A stretch of 64,000 nucleotides of DNA, taken from assembly GCA_028823105.1 (NCBI GenBank), contig JAPKCC010000003.1, positions 1 through 64,000 on the forward strand, in the 5' to 3' direction. The DNA comes from Phycisphaerales bacterium. GTDB taxonomy: Bacteria; Planctomycetota; Phycisphaerae; Phycisphaerales; SM1A02. A program made the translations under genes and the position numbers. Positions 38,936 to 48,490 of this stretch are shown one piece after another. Numbering within the stretch: position 1 is the first letter of the stretch; each line of letters opens with the position of its first letter. The notes beneath the pieces were generated by a model, which searched no databases, was not told the DNA's origin, and saw only the letters and a program-made list of their open reading frames with translations.

Positions 38936-40054
38936 GTGGGCATGATTCCCGACTCTCCTACCGCCGCCAATCGACTTCTCATGGACTACCGTCGCGAGGC
39001 GATGGATCTGGGAAGCCCCCCCGTTCCGATCATCGATGCCCATACGCATATCAACGGTTCCGAGGCCGCCACCTTGTTCGCCGAGGTGATGGACCTCTAC
39101 GGAATCGAAGCGGTCTGGTCGATGACCGCCCTGGACGAAGTCGAGTCGGTCCGCGAATCACTCGACGGGCGTTTTGAGCCGATCGCAGTTCCGGATTTCC
39201 GGGACCCCGACCGTCGGTCCGCCCACGGCGATGGATACCTCCGCCGGATCGAAGCGTATCGCGCGAAAGGCGCCCGCATCGTGAAGTTCTGGTCCGCACC
39301 GCGGATCGTCGACTTCGGCGAGGAAGCCGGTGATCCGGCGATGCTCCGACTCGACGGCCCGATTCGACGAGCCGGAATGCAGCTCGCCACCGATCTGGGC
39401 ATGGCGATCATGATCCACATCGCGGATCCGGATACGTGGTTCGCCACCAAGTATGCCGACCAAGCGAAGTACGGCGACAAGAGATCACAGTATGAGCCGC
39501 TTGAAGCCGTGGTCGCGGACTATCCGGTCCCGTTCATCGCAGCGCACATGGGTGGCTGGCCTGAGGACCTCGAGTTCCTCGACGGACTTCTCTCGCGGCA
39601 TCCGAATCTTCACCTCGATAGCAGCGCCACCAAGTGGATCATCCGCGAATTGTCCCGGCACGAACCCTCGGATCTCATCGCCTTCCTCAAGCGACATCGC
39701 GGTCGGATCCTCTTCGGTTCGGACATCGTCACGCTCGACGAACATCTCCGAACCGCGGATAAGGACACCGAGAACGTGATGGCCACGAAGGCAAGCAACC
39801 GCGAAGATGCGTTCGACCTGTACGCAAGTCGATACTGGTCGCTCCGAAGACTTTGGGAGAGTGACCATGACGGAGAGAGCCCGATTGCCGATCCCGATCT
39901 GGCGATGGTCGACCCCGAACGGCATGGCCCACTAGACGCCCCAAGACTTCGCGGCATGTCGCTCCCGCCGTCAGAGTTGAGGATGCTCTATCGCGAAGCC
40001 GCGATCGCATTCTCCGAATCCATCCCGGCGGATGGCCGACCTTCTCGCTCGTAA
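38936..40054 (+). CDS. Amidohydrolase-2 family metal-dependent hydrolase
   Basis: VPIIDAHTHINGSEA, FIAAHMGGWPEDLEFLDGLLSRHPNLHLDSSA, RILFGSDIVTLDEHL. Confidence 0.8.
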   Translation: MGMIPDSPTAANRLLMDYRREAMDLGSPPVPIIDAHTHINGSEAATLFAEVMDLYGIEAVWSMTALDEVESVRESLDGRFEPIAVPDFRDPDRRSAHGDGYLRRIEAYRAKGARIVKFWSAPRIVDFGEEAGDPAMLRLDGPIRRAGMQLATDLGMAIMIHIADPDTWFATKYADQAKYGDKRSQYEPLEAVVADYPVPFIAAHMGGWPEDLEFLDGLLSRHPNLHLDSSATKWIIRELSRHEPSDLIAFLKRHRGRILFGSDIVTLDEHLRTADKDTENVMATKASNREDAFDLYASRYWSLRRLWESDHDGESPIADPDLAMVDPERHGPLDAPRLRGMSLPPSELRMLYREAAIAFSESIPADGRPSRS

Positions 40055-41196
40055 TCAGAAATGCGAAACCAATCTGGGCGTCCCGAGATAAGCCCGCGCC
40101 CGTGCCGAGCCGCCGCAGCATGTCCCATGTCGACGACCAAAGACGGCTCGTCGACCATCCGCATCAAGACGTGGATCAACGCGTTGCGTTGTCCGGTCGG
40201 TATCAGCCGACCATCGACGCCATCTTCGACGAGTGAAGCGGCGTTGCGACGGTCCGACGCGATGAGCGGAACGCCGCAGGCCAGCCACGCCCGAAGGGCT
40301 AGGACCGACACGGGCGGATACGGCAGGTCGTCCGATCGATCGACGGTGACCACCACGTCGACGGCCGGAGCCACGAATCTCGGATCCCGAACCCGCTCAT
40401 CGAGCACCAGCCGAACGGGCTCGCCTCCGAGCCGCGATTCGCCATCGATCAACTGCCTCGATGCCGCCAGCGCCTGCCCCGATGCTGGATCCGCGATCAG
40501 GGTCATGCCCCGCCCGGCAACCCCAGCCGTCGCGGCTGCCGTCAAGGACATCGTGAGCGAGGTACTGGAAGGCGGGTCGGCGGAGATCGCGACCACCAGT
40601 TCTTCCGATCGTCGAACCCCCCATTGCCCACGAATCAGTGCGCGATCTGCACGTCGGCCACACCGATGCTCGACATCCTGCATCGGGAAGTCTGCCGCTG
40701 ATCGCGCCTCACCAGGTCGCCACCCTCGCCGGGCGAGAAGCGGTCCGATTTCGGGACCGATCGGATGCACGTGGGCCCGATCCCGACGCCACGGTTCGAT
40801 CCAGGGCGGTCGACCGGAGACCGCGGCGATCTGACCGACCACCGGCAGACCAAGATCGGTACCAAGGGTCGCGACCAGGGCGGATTCAGACCAAGCCATG
40901 ATCCGCCCGATGGGTCCGCACGCGGACGCCGGGCGAAGTTCTGGGTCGAGCGAGGTCGACTCCATGATCAACGTCTTCAAGGCGCGGCCGAGTCCTGGCG
41001 AAGCAAGCCGCGGAATCCCCAGAGGCATGGGAACGTTGGCATCGACGACGACCCTTCGCCGCCGCACGTTTTCGGCGTGGTCCCGTCCGCCGAGAATCAC
41101 CAGCGCATCATCCTCTTGCAGGATCGCCAGCGCATCGCAAAGCGCCATACCACAGCCGGGGGCGGCCGGATCGAGGACATGAACCGTTCTACTCAT
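39988..41196 (-). CDS. Probable glycosyltransferase (GT4-like)
   Basis: C-terminal ALRAWLACGVPLIASDRRNAASLVEDGVDGRLIPTGQRNALIHVLMRMVDEPSLVVDMGHAA; VLDPAAPGCGMAL N-terminus. Confidence 0.55.
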   Translation of the reverse strand: MSRTVHVLDPAAPGCGMALCDALAILQEDDALVILGGRDHAENVRRRRVVVDANVPMPLGIPRLASPGLGRALKTLIMESTSLDPELRPASACGPIGRIMAWSESALVATLGTDLGLPVVGQIAAVSGRPPWIEPWRRDRAHVHPIGPEIGPLLARRGWRPGEARSAADFPMQDVEHRCGRRADRALIRGQWGVRRSEELVVAISADPPSSTSLTMSLTAAATAGVAGRGMTLIADPASGQALAASRQLIDGESRLGGEPVRLVLDERVRDPRFVAPAVDVVVTVDRSDDLPYPPVSVLALRAWLACGVPLIASDRRNAASLVEDGVDGRLIPTGQRNALIHVLMRMVDEPSLVVDMGHAAAARHGRGLISGRPDWFRISDYEREGRPSAGMDSENAIAASR

Positions 41197-41232
41197 CGCA
41201 AGACGACTCCGAGACGACTGGGCCTCCGAGGA

Positions 41233-41940
41233 TCAGCGAACGCCGAGGTTCTCACCCAGATCCACTCGATCATGCTCGTAGAAGAGAAAGCCAACGTTCT
41301 TACCGAGATCATTCGCAAGATTATCTTCGACTTGACGCCGCTTCGCGAAGCTTTCAAAGTTGATCGGATCGACCTCGCGAATCTGCCCGATGACCTCCAA
41401 CCCACTGGGATCGGCGATCGGGAACACCCTGATACCGGATGCCAGATCGAGGACCTTGACGCTGCAGACCGCCGTGGGCCGTGGGGTGTACCCGTCGAGG
41501 GTCATGGCAAATCCATCGAGCGAGACGTAGATGATCTGCTCGACGCCGGCCTCACGACCGATCCGTTCGATGCTCACCCGGCTGGTACTGGTCTCCAACG
41601 CTCGAGCCAGCGCGAGCACATCACGCGAGTCCACCATCATGCTCGATGGAATCGTGCCACTGGAGATGAGATCCTCGGTGATCCGGACGCCGACCATCGA
41701 TCGGAGCGAAGTCCGCGGAAACGAGGTATCGGGGTCGTCGATGAACACCGCAGTGCTGGTCTTGCGGAGTTCGAACTGCGCCGGAATGGTGCCCGGACCT
41801 TCGAGAACGTAGGCCACGGGAACGATAATGTTGCAGCTGGCAAGAATGCCGCCGGCCACGATGATGAGCATCAGCGGCAGCAGGCCACGAATTGATCGTG
41901 TTGATCGTGTTGATCGTGTTGATCGTGCTGAATCAGGCAT
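41233..41940 (-). CDS. Lipoprotein of unknown function, paralogue of upstream gene
   Basis: MPDSARSTRSTRSTRSIRGLLPLMLIIVAGGILASC lipobox; start overlaps the upstream gene's 3' end. Confidence 0.7.
   Translation of the reverse strand: MPDSARSTRSTRSTRSIRGLLPLMLIIVAGGILASCNIIVPVAYVLEGPGTIPAQFELRKTSTAVFIDDPDTSFPRTSLRSMVGVRITEDLISSGTIPSSMMVDSRDVLALARALETSTSRVSIERIGREAGVEQIIYVSLDGFAMTLDGYTPRPTAVCSVKVLDLASGIRVFPIADPSGLEVIGQIREVDPINFESFAKRRQVEDNLANDLGKNVGFLFYEHDRVDLGENLGVR
41892..41927. repeat. Four perfect 9-bp tandem units (TTGATCGTG)4
   Basis: Read directly; encodes STR repeats in the lipoprotein N-region. Confidence 0.95.
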
Positions 41941-42649
41941 CAGGGTACTTGTCCTCAATGTGATCGAAGAAGAGCCACGCGGCTTCCTCGATGAAGGTCG
42001 CGAGCAGTCCCATCTCGATCCGCTCTTCCGTGGAACTCTCGCGTCCGAGTTCGGCGATCTTTGGGAACTCGCCGCTGACGTCGTAGGTTTCCGCGAAGGC
42101 GTCGGAATCGAATCCGTCAAGTTCGACGATGCCGATGGAGGCACCAGCCACGCCGTCCCACTGCCATCGATTGCCGGGCGGGTTGAGCCGGAATTCGAAG
42201 ACATCGATCCAGACCAGCCGTTCGACACCGAGCTCTTCGCAGACCTCGCCGTAGGGCATGGTCTCCCAGCCCGGCTGGTGATATGTCCAGTCGAGCACGA
42301 CCCGCGGATCGAGCACCTGAATCCCCTCGACGTTCTGGGCCAGGCGTCGGCTCATGTTGACGCAGACCTCGGCGACGAGTTTCGGGAACTGATAGAGCGT
42401 CGACATGTCGGTCTGGACGACGATGGCCACCGTCTGATTTCGAAGGCCGTCATATTCCGCGAGCACTTCGACCTTCTTCTCACGCTCGATGTTCTGCCCG
42501 ACCACGCTGGCGATGCCGAAGATCTGGCAACCTTCGAGGACCCCTACCGTCGCCAGCAGCGTGAGTGCAGCCAGCGCGAGAGGGGAGGTGGCTCGGTATC
42601 CACGTCGATTTTCATTCTTGTTCATCTTCATCATTTTGGTCGCCTTCAT
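41933..42649 (-). CDS. Lipoprotein of unknown function
   Basis: MKATKMMKMNKNENRRGYRATSPLALAALTLLATVGVLEGC lipobox; QVLDPRVVLDWTYHQPGWETMPYGEVCEELGVERLVWIDV. Confidence 0.7.
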   Translation of the reverse strand: MKATKMMKMNKNENRRGYRATSPLALAALTLLATVGVLEGCQIFGIASVVGQNIEREKKVEVLAEYDGLRNQTVAIVVQTDMSTLYQFPKLVAEVCVNMSRRLAQNVEGIQVLDPRVVLDWTYHQPGWETMPYGEVCEELGVERLVWIDVFEFRLNPPGNRWQWDGVAGASIGIVELDGFDSDAFAETYDVSGEFPKIAELGRESSTEERIEMGLLATFIEEAAWLFFDHIEDKYPDA

Positions 42650-42731
42650 TGCGATCGTCGGTGTGTGTCGGACGAGCGTTTCGATCCGGATTTTCACTCG
42701 ATCCTGCGCTGGATCCACCAGCCGAACCCGT

Positions 42732-43247
42732 TTAGAAATATTCCCGATGATCACCGATCTTGTAAATCCAAGCCACCAGGAGCATCGCTACCAACACCCA
42801 GAGAAGCCGTTTTCCGAACATCCCGGAGAAGAACGGAGCAATCATCGATCCCGAAACCGCGGTCCAACCTCCGATCAGCACCACCATCGCGGTTGCGACC
42901 GCCAGTAGTGCTCCAAGGGGTTGGGTGCGGAAGGATTCCAAGAGGTTTCCATGAGCCGCGAAACTGAACGCCGTGGTCATCCCACACGTCGGGCAAGGCA
43001 TGTTCGCTGCAACGATCCAGTTGCACGGCGGAAGCCCCATCTGCCGGTGCGTCCCGAGTCCGTCCTCGGAAGGCGTCAAGATCCAGGCGATCACCAGAAC
43101 CGTCGCGGCCGCCAGCGCCGCAAATCCCGAACCAAGACGGACTCCGCCGGAGGCTCGTTGAGGAATCGCGACACTCCTTCCCGCGGAAGCCCAATCAGGA
43201 GCCGCAGGAGGCGGTGACGAAGACCCCGGTGCATCTACCATCCCCAC
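42732..43247 (-). CDS. DUF2752-family membrane protein
   Basis: CNWIVAANMPCPTCGMTTAFSFAAHGNLLESFRTQPLGALLA. Confidence 0.85.
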   Translation of the reverse strand: MGMVDAPGSSSPPPAAPDWASAGRSVAIPQRASGGVRLGSGFAALAAATVLVIAWILTPSEDGLGTHRQMGLPPCNWIVAANMPCPTCGMTTAFSFAAHGNLLESFRTQPLGALLAVATAMVVLIGGWTAVSGSMIAPFFSGMFGKRLLWVLVAMLLVAWIYKIGDHREYF

Positions 43248-43371
43248 AGGCTACCGAGCCCTTCTTGGCGAGGCAATGAATTCGCCTGAAATCAACCCTC
43301 TCGGCGTCACCAACCGTCTTTCCGATCGTCCACAATCGAATCGTGCATCCACCGATCGCTAACATGCGTGC

Positions 43372-44355
43372 ATGACCAGAAACGCATGGCTCGACGCCCA
43401 TCTCGATCTTGCCTATCTCGCCGGGGAAGGCCGGGACTTCAGCCGCTCGGTGGCCGAACTTGAGGTCGATGGGGCCGTCACGTGGCCAGATCTCGCCGCC
43501 GCCCGCATCCAGACCATCTTCGCCACCATCTTCACCGAACGAGATGGTCCCGCCAATGAGCCCGCGGCGTATCCGGCGGATGACCCCGACGCGGCGGAAC
43601 GCGCCGGACGCCGGCAGTTGAGTTGGTACCTAGCCGAAGAAGAGGCGGGTCGCGTCACGATCGTTCGAGAACTCAAGGATCTCGATTCCAAAATCGTGCC
43701 GCGGCTGGTTCTTCTGATGGAATGCGCAGACCCGATCAAGACGCCCCAAGACACCGCCTGGTGGGTGGACCGCGGCGTCCGCGTCGTTGGCTTGAGCTGG
43801 GCGCGGGGCTCGCGGTACGCCGGTGGCAACGCACGGCCTGGCGGACTCAGCCCGGAGGGGGAAGCACTGGTCGACGCGCTCGAGACGCACGGCGTGGGGC
43901 ATGATGTCTCCCATCTCTCCCCCGCCGCCTTCGATGATCTCCTGGCAAGGACCTCCGGTCCGATCTGTGCCACACACTCCAACGCCGCGACGATCACCGG
44001 TCCCGATGACCGCCACCTTCGAGATGATCAGATCAAAGCGATCGCGGCCCGCGGTGGGGTCATTGGCCTCAATCTCTTCGGTCAATTCCTTCGTGGCGAC
44101 GGCATCACCGCGACCATCGACGACTGCCTCGACCACATCGAACACGTCGCCTCATTGGCCGGTCGCGATCGGGTGGGACTGGGGTCGGATGCCGATGGCG
44201 GCTTTGGAGCATCTTCCCTTCCGGAAGGGCTCCAAGATCTCCGCCGACTGGACCGACTCACGCTCGGCCTCGCGGATCGAGGATGGACTTCGGCAGAAAC
44301 CCAAGGGTTTCAATTCGACAATTGGAAGACATGGCTTGACAAGCTACTGACGTGA
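43372..44355 (+). CDS. Membrane dipeptidase (peptidase M19)
   Basis: WLDAHLDLAYLA, LVLLMECADPI, GHDVSHLSPAAFDDLL, ICATHSNAATI, GLGSDADGGFG. Confidence 0.85.
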   Translation: MTRNAWLDAHLDLAYLAGEGRDFSRSVAELEVDGAVTWPDLAAARIQTIFATIFTERDGPANEPAAYPADDPDAAERAGRRQLSWYLAEEEAGRVTIVRELKDLDSKIVPRLVLLMECADPIKTPQDTAWWVDRGVRVVGLSWARGSRYAGGNARPGGLSPEGEALVDALETHGVGHDVSHLSPAAFDDLLARTSGPICATHSNAATITGPDDRHLRDDQIKAIAARGGVIGLNLFGQFLRGDGITATIDDCLDHIEHVASLAGRDRVGLGSDADGGFGASSLPEGLQDLRRLDRLTLGLADRGWTSAETQGFQFDNWKTWLDKLLT

Positions 44356-44433
44356 AGACACTTCGGAGAGATTGCTCTCCGCCACGACCTCGCCTCAACA
44401 GCCTCGTATTAAAAAACCCATCGGAGAAGAAAT

Positions 44434-45363
44434 ATGACCCGAACCACCACACTGACCATTCTTACCTGCCTCGTGACCGGCCTCGTACCGAAGCCAACGA
44501 TCGCTGACACCTCCATCCGCCTCGATTTCGCGGCTGGAATTCTTGCCCTGCAGGAAGCGACCACCACCGACGAGTCCACCGCCGGCGACTCCACGACCGC
44601 CACCGCACCGACCGAGACGGCCGGAGACGGACCGAGTGCCGAGCAACTCGCCAAGGCGGCGCAGAACCCCGTCGCCGACATGATCAGCCTTCCATTCCAG
44701 AACAATTTTACGTTTCCGACCGGCCCTGGGAACAATGCCCAATGGGTGCTCAACATCCAACCGGTCATTCCGATCAAGGTCAATGACGACATCAATCTGA
44801 TCACCCGAACGATCCTCCCGGTGGTCTATGCACCATCGCCGGGCGCTGGTGTCTCAAGTGATTTCGGACTCGGCGATCTCCAGTTCACGGCGTTCTTCTC
44901 GCCCGCGAAGTCCGACGGCCTGATCTGGGGCGTGGGACCGGTGTTTCAATTTCCAACCGCGACCTCCGACCGACTTGGAACCGACAAGTGGTCGGCCGGC
45001 CCCAGCGTCGTCGCACTCACGATGCAAGGACCATGGGTGATCGGCGGACTGGTTCAGAATGTCTGGTCGTATGCCGGATCGGGTGGAACGGATGTGAACG
45101 CGCTTCTCGTTCAGCCGTTCATCAACTACAACCTCCCCGGTGGGTGGTACCTCACCACCGCGCCGGTGCTCACCGCCAACTGGAAGGCCGACTCCAGCAA
45201 CCGGTGGACGATTCCAATCGGCGGAGGCGTCGGAAGGGTGCTGCGAATCGGCTCTCGGCCGGTCAACATTCAATTGCAGACTTTCTACAACGTGGAACGT
45301 CCCGCCGGGGTCGGCGAGTGGAACATCCGATTCCAAGTCCAGTTGCTCTTCCCCACGAGGTGA
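44434..45363 (+). CDS. Outer-membrane beta-barrel (transporter-like) protein
   Basis: Signal peptide; NPVADMISLPFQNNFTFPTGPGNNAQWVLNIQPVIPIKVNDDINLITRTILPVVY; C-terminal WNIRFQVQLLFPTR. Confidence 0.7.
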   Translation: MTRTTTLTILTCLVTGLVPKPTIADTSIRLDFAAGILALQEATTTDESTAGDSTTATAPTETAGDGPSAEQLAKAAQNPVADMISLPFQNNFTFPTGPGNNAQWVLNIQPVIPIKVNDDINLITRTILPVVYAPSPGAGVSSDFGLGDLQFTAFFSPAKSDGLIWGVGPVFQFPTATSDRLGTDKWSAGPSVVALTMQGPWVIGGLVQNVWSYAGSGGTDVNALLVQPFINYNLPGGWYLTTAPVLTANWKADSSNRWTIPIGGGVGRVLRIGSRPVNIQLQTFYNVERPAGVGEWNIRFQVQLLFPTR

Positions 45364-45381
45364 GGATCGCGACCGACGGAT

Positions 45382-46944
45382 TCAACCGGGAATGATGGCA
45401 TTCTGCTCGCTATTGAGCGGGATGCTTCGGCGAGTACCGCCATCATCGATGATCAGATGAAGCCGCAATCCGGTGCGATGCAGGTCGGCGACCCGCGGCG
45501 GATTCGTCGTGAAGACATGGATCGTCGACACACCCGAGAACGCCATGGCGGTCGTGACCAGGTCCCGATTTCGGTGCAACCAGGCATCCGCAATTCTGGC
45601 GGACTCAAGGTCATCATCTAAGCAGCACACATGGACCCCGCCCTCGGCATCGGCGGCGAGTTCGATGCCCGGCGCGATCGGGCATCGAAAACCGGTCAGT
45701 TTCAGTTCGGGAAGAAAGCCTGCGAGTCCGGCGTCGGAAGATTCCGCCGTCGGAGAGGCATCGACGGTCGAGCCATCGATCGGACCGAGCCTCGACGCGG
45801 CCGCAGATTGACTGGTCTCCGGGCCATCGGCGCTCGAATCCGAGATTCCCACACTGGCGTCTTCTTCCGGCGAGAACGCGGGCTCGCCAGGCGCACCCAT
45901 GGGAGAAGGTTGGAGGCGAACGGAACGAAAGTTGTTTCTTGGCCGACCGGTCTCCGCTTCCGAATCGGCTCCCGAGTGGGCTTCAGAGGCGGCTTCGGAG
46001 CCTGGAAAGAGCGGCTGCATCGAACCAGCATCGGTTCGCCGGCGGTGCGAGGCCGATGACGAGTCTGTCTTCACGTCCTCCGGCGTCTCACTCGAATCCT
46101 CGAATCTCGCCAGACGAAGTCCTCCCAGATGCGGTCGCGGCTCCGGATTCGTTTCTCCAGCAATCTCTGGATGACCACCTGTCTCGGGTCGGAGTTCGGC
46201 AAGATCAAGCGACGCCCGGATGGCCGAGACCACCTCTTGAGGACTCCGCCGGACCGATTCATCAAAGACCAGACGCTGGGATCCTTCGACCACATCGAGC
46301 CGACGTACCGTCGCCACCACCGGCAACGGACGGTCGAGATGTCGGATCGCGGCCTCGGCCAGAACGTCGCCGGCGCTTTCTGCCCTTTCGGGATCAGCGC
46401 CGACCACCACCAGCCCCAGATCCAGCGAACTCTCTGCCGGCACTCTGGCGGCGGCGCTCTTCGCGAGTCGATACGCCTCGATCACTGCCGGCTGCTCGGC
46501 GGCGGTCAGAATGACCACTTCATCGGCGCCGGCACGAACGGCTTCGGCGGCATCTCGATCGTCCACACAGACGACCCAGCGATGCAGACGGTCGGCGATG
46601 ATCGCCGCCGACTTTGCGAGATCAGCGCCCTGAGGTCGGGCGATATTCGTATCCGAACGGAAGATCTCGATCGAACAGCGGCCACCTTCCAGCCGCACGA
46701 GGCCGGTCGAACCCGACTTCTCCGCGATCCGGTCCGCGTACTGGGTCACCCAGAGACCCGCCATCACCGGGAGGTGACCGCAGATCGCAATGGTGAGCCT
46801 TGGCTTGACCGCCTTGGGTTGTGATGGACGATCGGTGACTCGGTTCTGAGTACCCCCGATGCCACCGAGCGCCGCACCGGCAGGCGGTTCGTCGCTCAGG
46901 AAAAGGGCGGTGAGTTCGTCGAAAGGATCGCGGGCCGCATCCAT
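45382..46944 (-). CDS. MinD/FlhG-like protein lacking a recognisable P-loop, with disordered linker and C-terminal alpha/beta domain
   Basis: MinD-like VVILTAAEQPAVIEAYRLAKSAAAR...LGLVVVGADPERAESAGDVLAEAAIRHLDRPLPVVATVRRLD; P-loop position reads ICGHLPVMAGLWVTQYAD. Confidence 0.55.
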   Translation of the reverse strand: MDAARDPFDELTALFLSDEPPAGAALGGIGGTQNRVTDRPSQPKAVKPRLTIAICGHLPVMAGLWVTQYADRIAEKSGSTGLVRLEGGRCSIEIFRSDTNIARPQGADLAKSAAIIADRLHRWVVCVDDRDAAEAVRAGADEVVILTAAEQPAVIEAYRLAKSAAARVPAESSLDLGLVVVGADPERAESAGDVLAEAAIRHLDRPLPVVATVRRLDVVEGSQRLVFDESVRRSPQEVVSAIRASLDLAELRPETGGHPEIAGETNPEPRPHLGGLRLARFEDSSETPEDVKTDSSSASHRRRTDAGSMQPLFPGSEAASEAHSGADSEAETGRPRNNFRSVRLQPSPMGAPGEPAFSPEEDASVGISDSSADGPETSQSAAASRLGPIDGSTVDASPTAESSDAGLAGFLPELKLTGFRCPIAPGIELAADAEGGVHVCCLDDDLESARIADAWLHRNRDLVTTAMAFSGVSTIHVFTTNPPRVADLHRTGLRLHLIIDDGGTRRSIPLNSEQNAIIPG

Positions 46945-47014
46945 GCTTCACGCTCCGAAGTAGCGGACCGACGTGCTCGCCGATCCAGGAAGCCGGCATC
47001 CGCCGGCGGGAACA

Positions 47015-48355
47015 TCAGGTTGACTTCACGGCATCTGTCTTGACGACGCCGACTTCGCGGGCACGTCCGGTCGTCGCCCCCATCACACTCGCCGGCTTGC
47101 CGTCGGGGCCGTCGACCACTCGGGGATTCGAGGGGTCCAGCATGGCCTTTCCGTCGACCACCAGTCGATACCGCACTTCCGAATCGCCCGGGACTTCAAT
47201 TCCCACCCACTCCGAGCCCTCCGCCTGATTGGCGAGCGAACGGAGCGGAAGCCCGGCACCGTGCCATTGGTTGAAATCGCCGGTGACGGCGATGCAGTCG
47301 CCAAGGGCCGCGGGTTGGACGATGCGAATCCGCCCGGTGGCCGTCTTCTGCCCCGGAAGCCTGACGGTCACCGCCGGTTCGGATGAACGCCCGGGGCTCA
47401 ACCGCTGCACGAGTTCGGCGACTCGGGACGAGACTTCGACCTCACGAACTCCGGACGCATCACCGAGCTGAGATACCGAGGGCTCCGAAGGGCCGCTGCC
47501 GGTCAGGTCGACCGCATCCGACGATGGCGACGACGCTTCCGACTCCTCCGGGGATGGCGGCTCGATGATGGCGGCGGATTCGGTTTCCAGCCACGCTGCA
47601 AGACGCTGATAATCGCGTGTCGCCTCGGAATCGGGCGCATGTTCGATGACAGCGCGTCCGAATGCCGTGGCCTCCCTGATGTCGAGATGATCTCGAATTG
47701 GATGCGGCGAGACACCGGAACCGAAATGCGAGCGAAGCGCATCGAGCAGGTCTCGATCGAGCGAGCGTTCTTCATGAAGCAGATTGGGGACGATCCGCGC
47801 CCGAACCGGGCGATCGATCCGGGCCGCCATGGCACGGAGCGTCGCCCATTGCCGCTGCGCGCCGCGAGTCGCCAGAAAGCCCGTCTCGACCGGAACGAGG
47901 ACCTCGTCGGCGGCTCGGAGGGCGTTGAAGGTGAGCATGCCGATCGTGGGTGGACAGTCGATCAGGCAGTAGTCCATGGTCTCGGAGAACGCCTCGAGTC
48001 CTCGTTTGAGGCGTCGATCACGATCCCCCGCTTCCATCAAGCCACCACCCGGCGCCTCGGCTCGAGCCAGACGAACGGTGCTGGGAAGGAGCCGAAGTCC
48101 GTATGCGACCTCCCAGGTTCGGGAGCCGATCTGCGAGGCATTGAACTGACCCGATGGTGGGTCAAGGAGCAGATCGATGGTGCTGTATTCGATCTCATCC
48201 TCGGGGACACCAAGCGCCGCAGCGCAGTGAGACTGGGGGTCGAGGTCGACCAACAGCACGCGGCGTCCCTGGGCGGCAAGCACTGCAGCCAAGTTGACGG
48301 AGGTGGTGGTCTTCCCACATCCACCTTTCTGATTCACAATCGAGATGATCCGCAT
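47015..48355 (-). CDS. ParA-family ATPase fused to C-terminal CBM48/AMPK-beta-like module
   Basis: IISIVNQKGGCGKTTTSVNLAAVLAAQGRRVLLVDLDPQSH Walker A; DYCLIDCPPTIGMLTFNALRAADEVLVPVETG; C-terminal IAVTGDFNQWHGAGLPL...WVGIEVPGDSEVRYRLVVDGKAMLDPSNPRV. Confidence 0.88.
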   Translation of the reverse strand: MRIISIVNQKGGCGKTTTSVNLAAVLAAQGRRVLLVDLDPQSHCAAALGVPEDEIEYSTIDLLLDPPSGQFNASQIGSRTWEVAYGLRLLPSTVRLARAEAPGGGLMEAGDRDRRLKRGLEAFSETMDYCLIDCPPTIGMLTFNALRAADEVLVPVETGFLATRGAQRQWATLRAMAARIDRPVRARIVPNLLHEERSLDRDLLDALRSHFGSGVSPHPIRDHLDIREATAFGRAVIEHAPDSEATRDYQRLAAWLETESAAIIEPPSPEESEASSPSSDAVDLTGSGPSEPSVSQLGDASGVREVEVSSRVAELVQRLSPGRSSEPAVTVRLPGQKTATGRIRIVQPAALGDCIAVTGDFNQWHGAGLPLRSLANQAEGSEWVGIEVPGDSEVRYRLVVDGKAMLDPSNPRVVDGPDGKPASVMGATTGRAREVGVVKTDAVKST

Positions 48356-48490
48356 GGCGAGAGACGGTCCTTCATGGGGTACAGCGGACCAATCGCGACT
48401 TCCGCGAGCACGGCCCCTCGGGCTCTTCCAGAATCGGCCCCAAGGACGCTAGGGCTTCAAAGATGGCTGCAGACGCCATTCACCGCCGAA

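Noticed and set aside
41892-41927. Possible CRISPR-like direct repeats
   Set aside because: 9-bp units are contiguous without spacers; no cas genes in the window.
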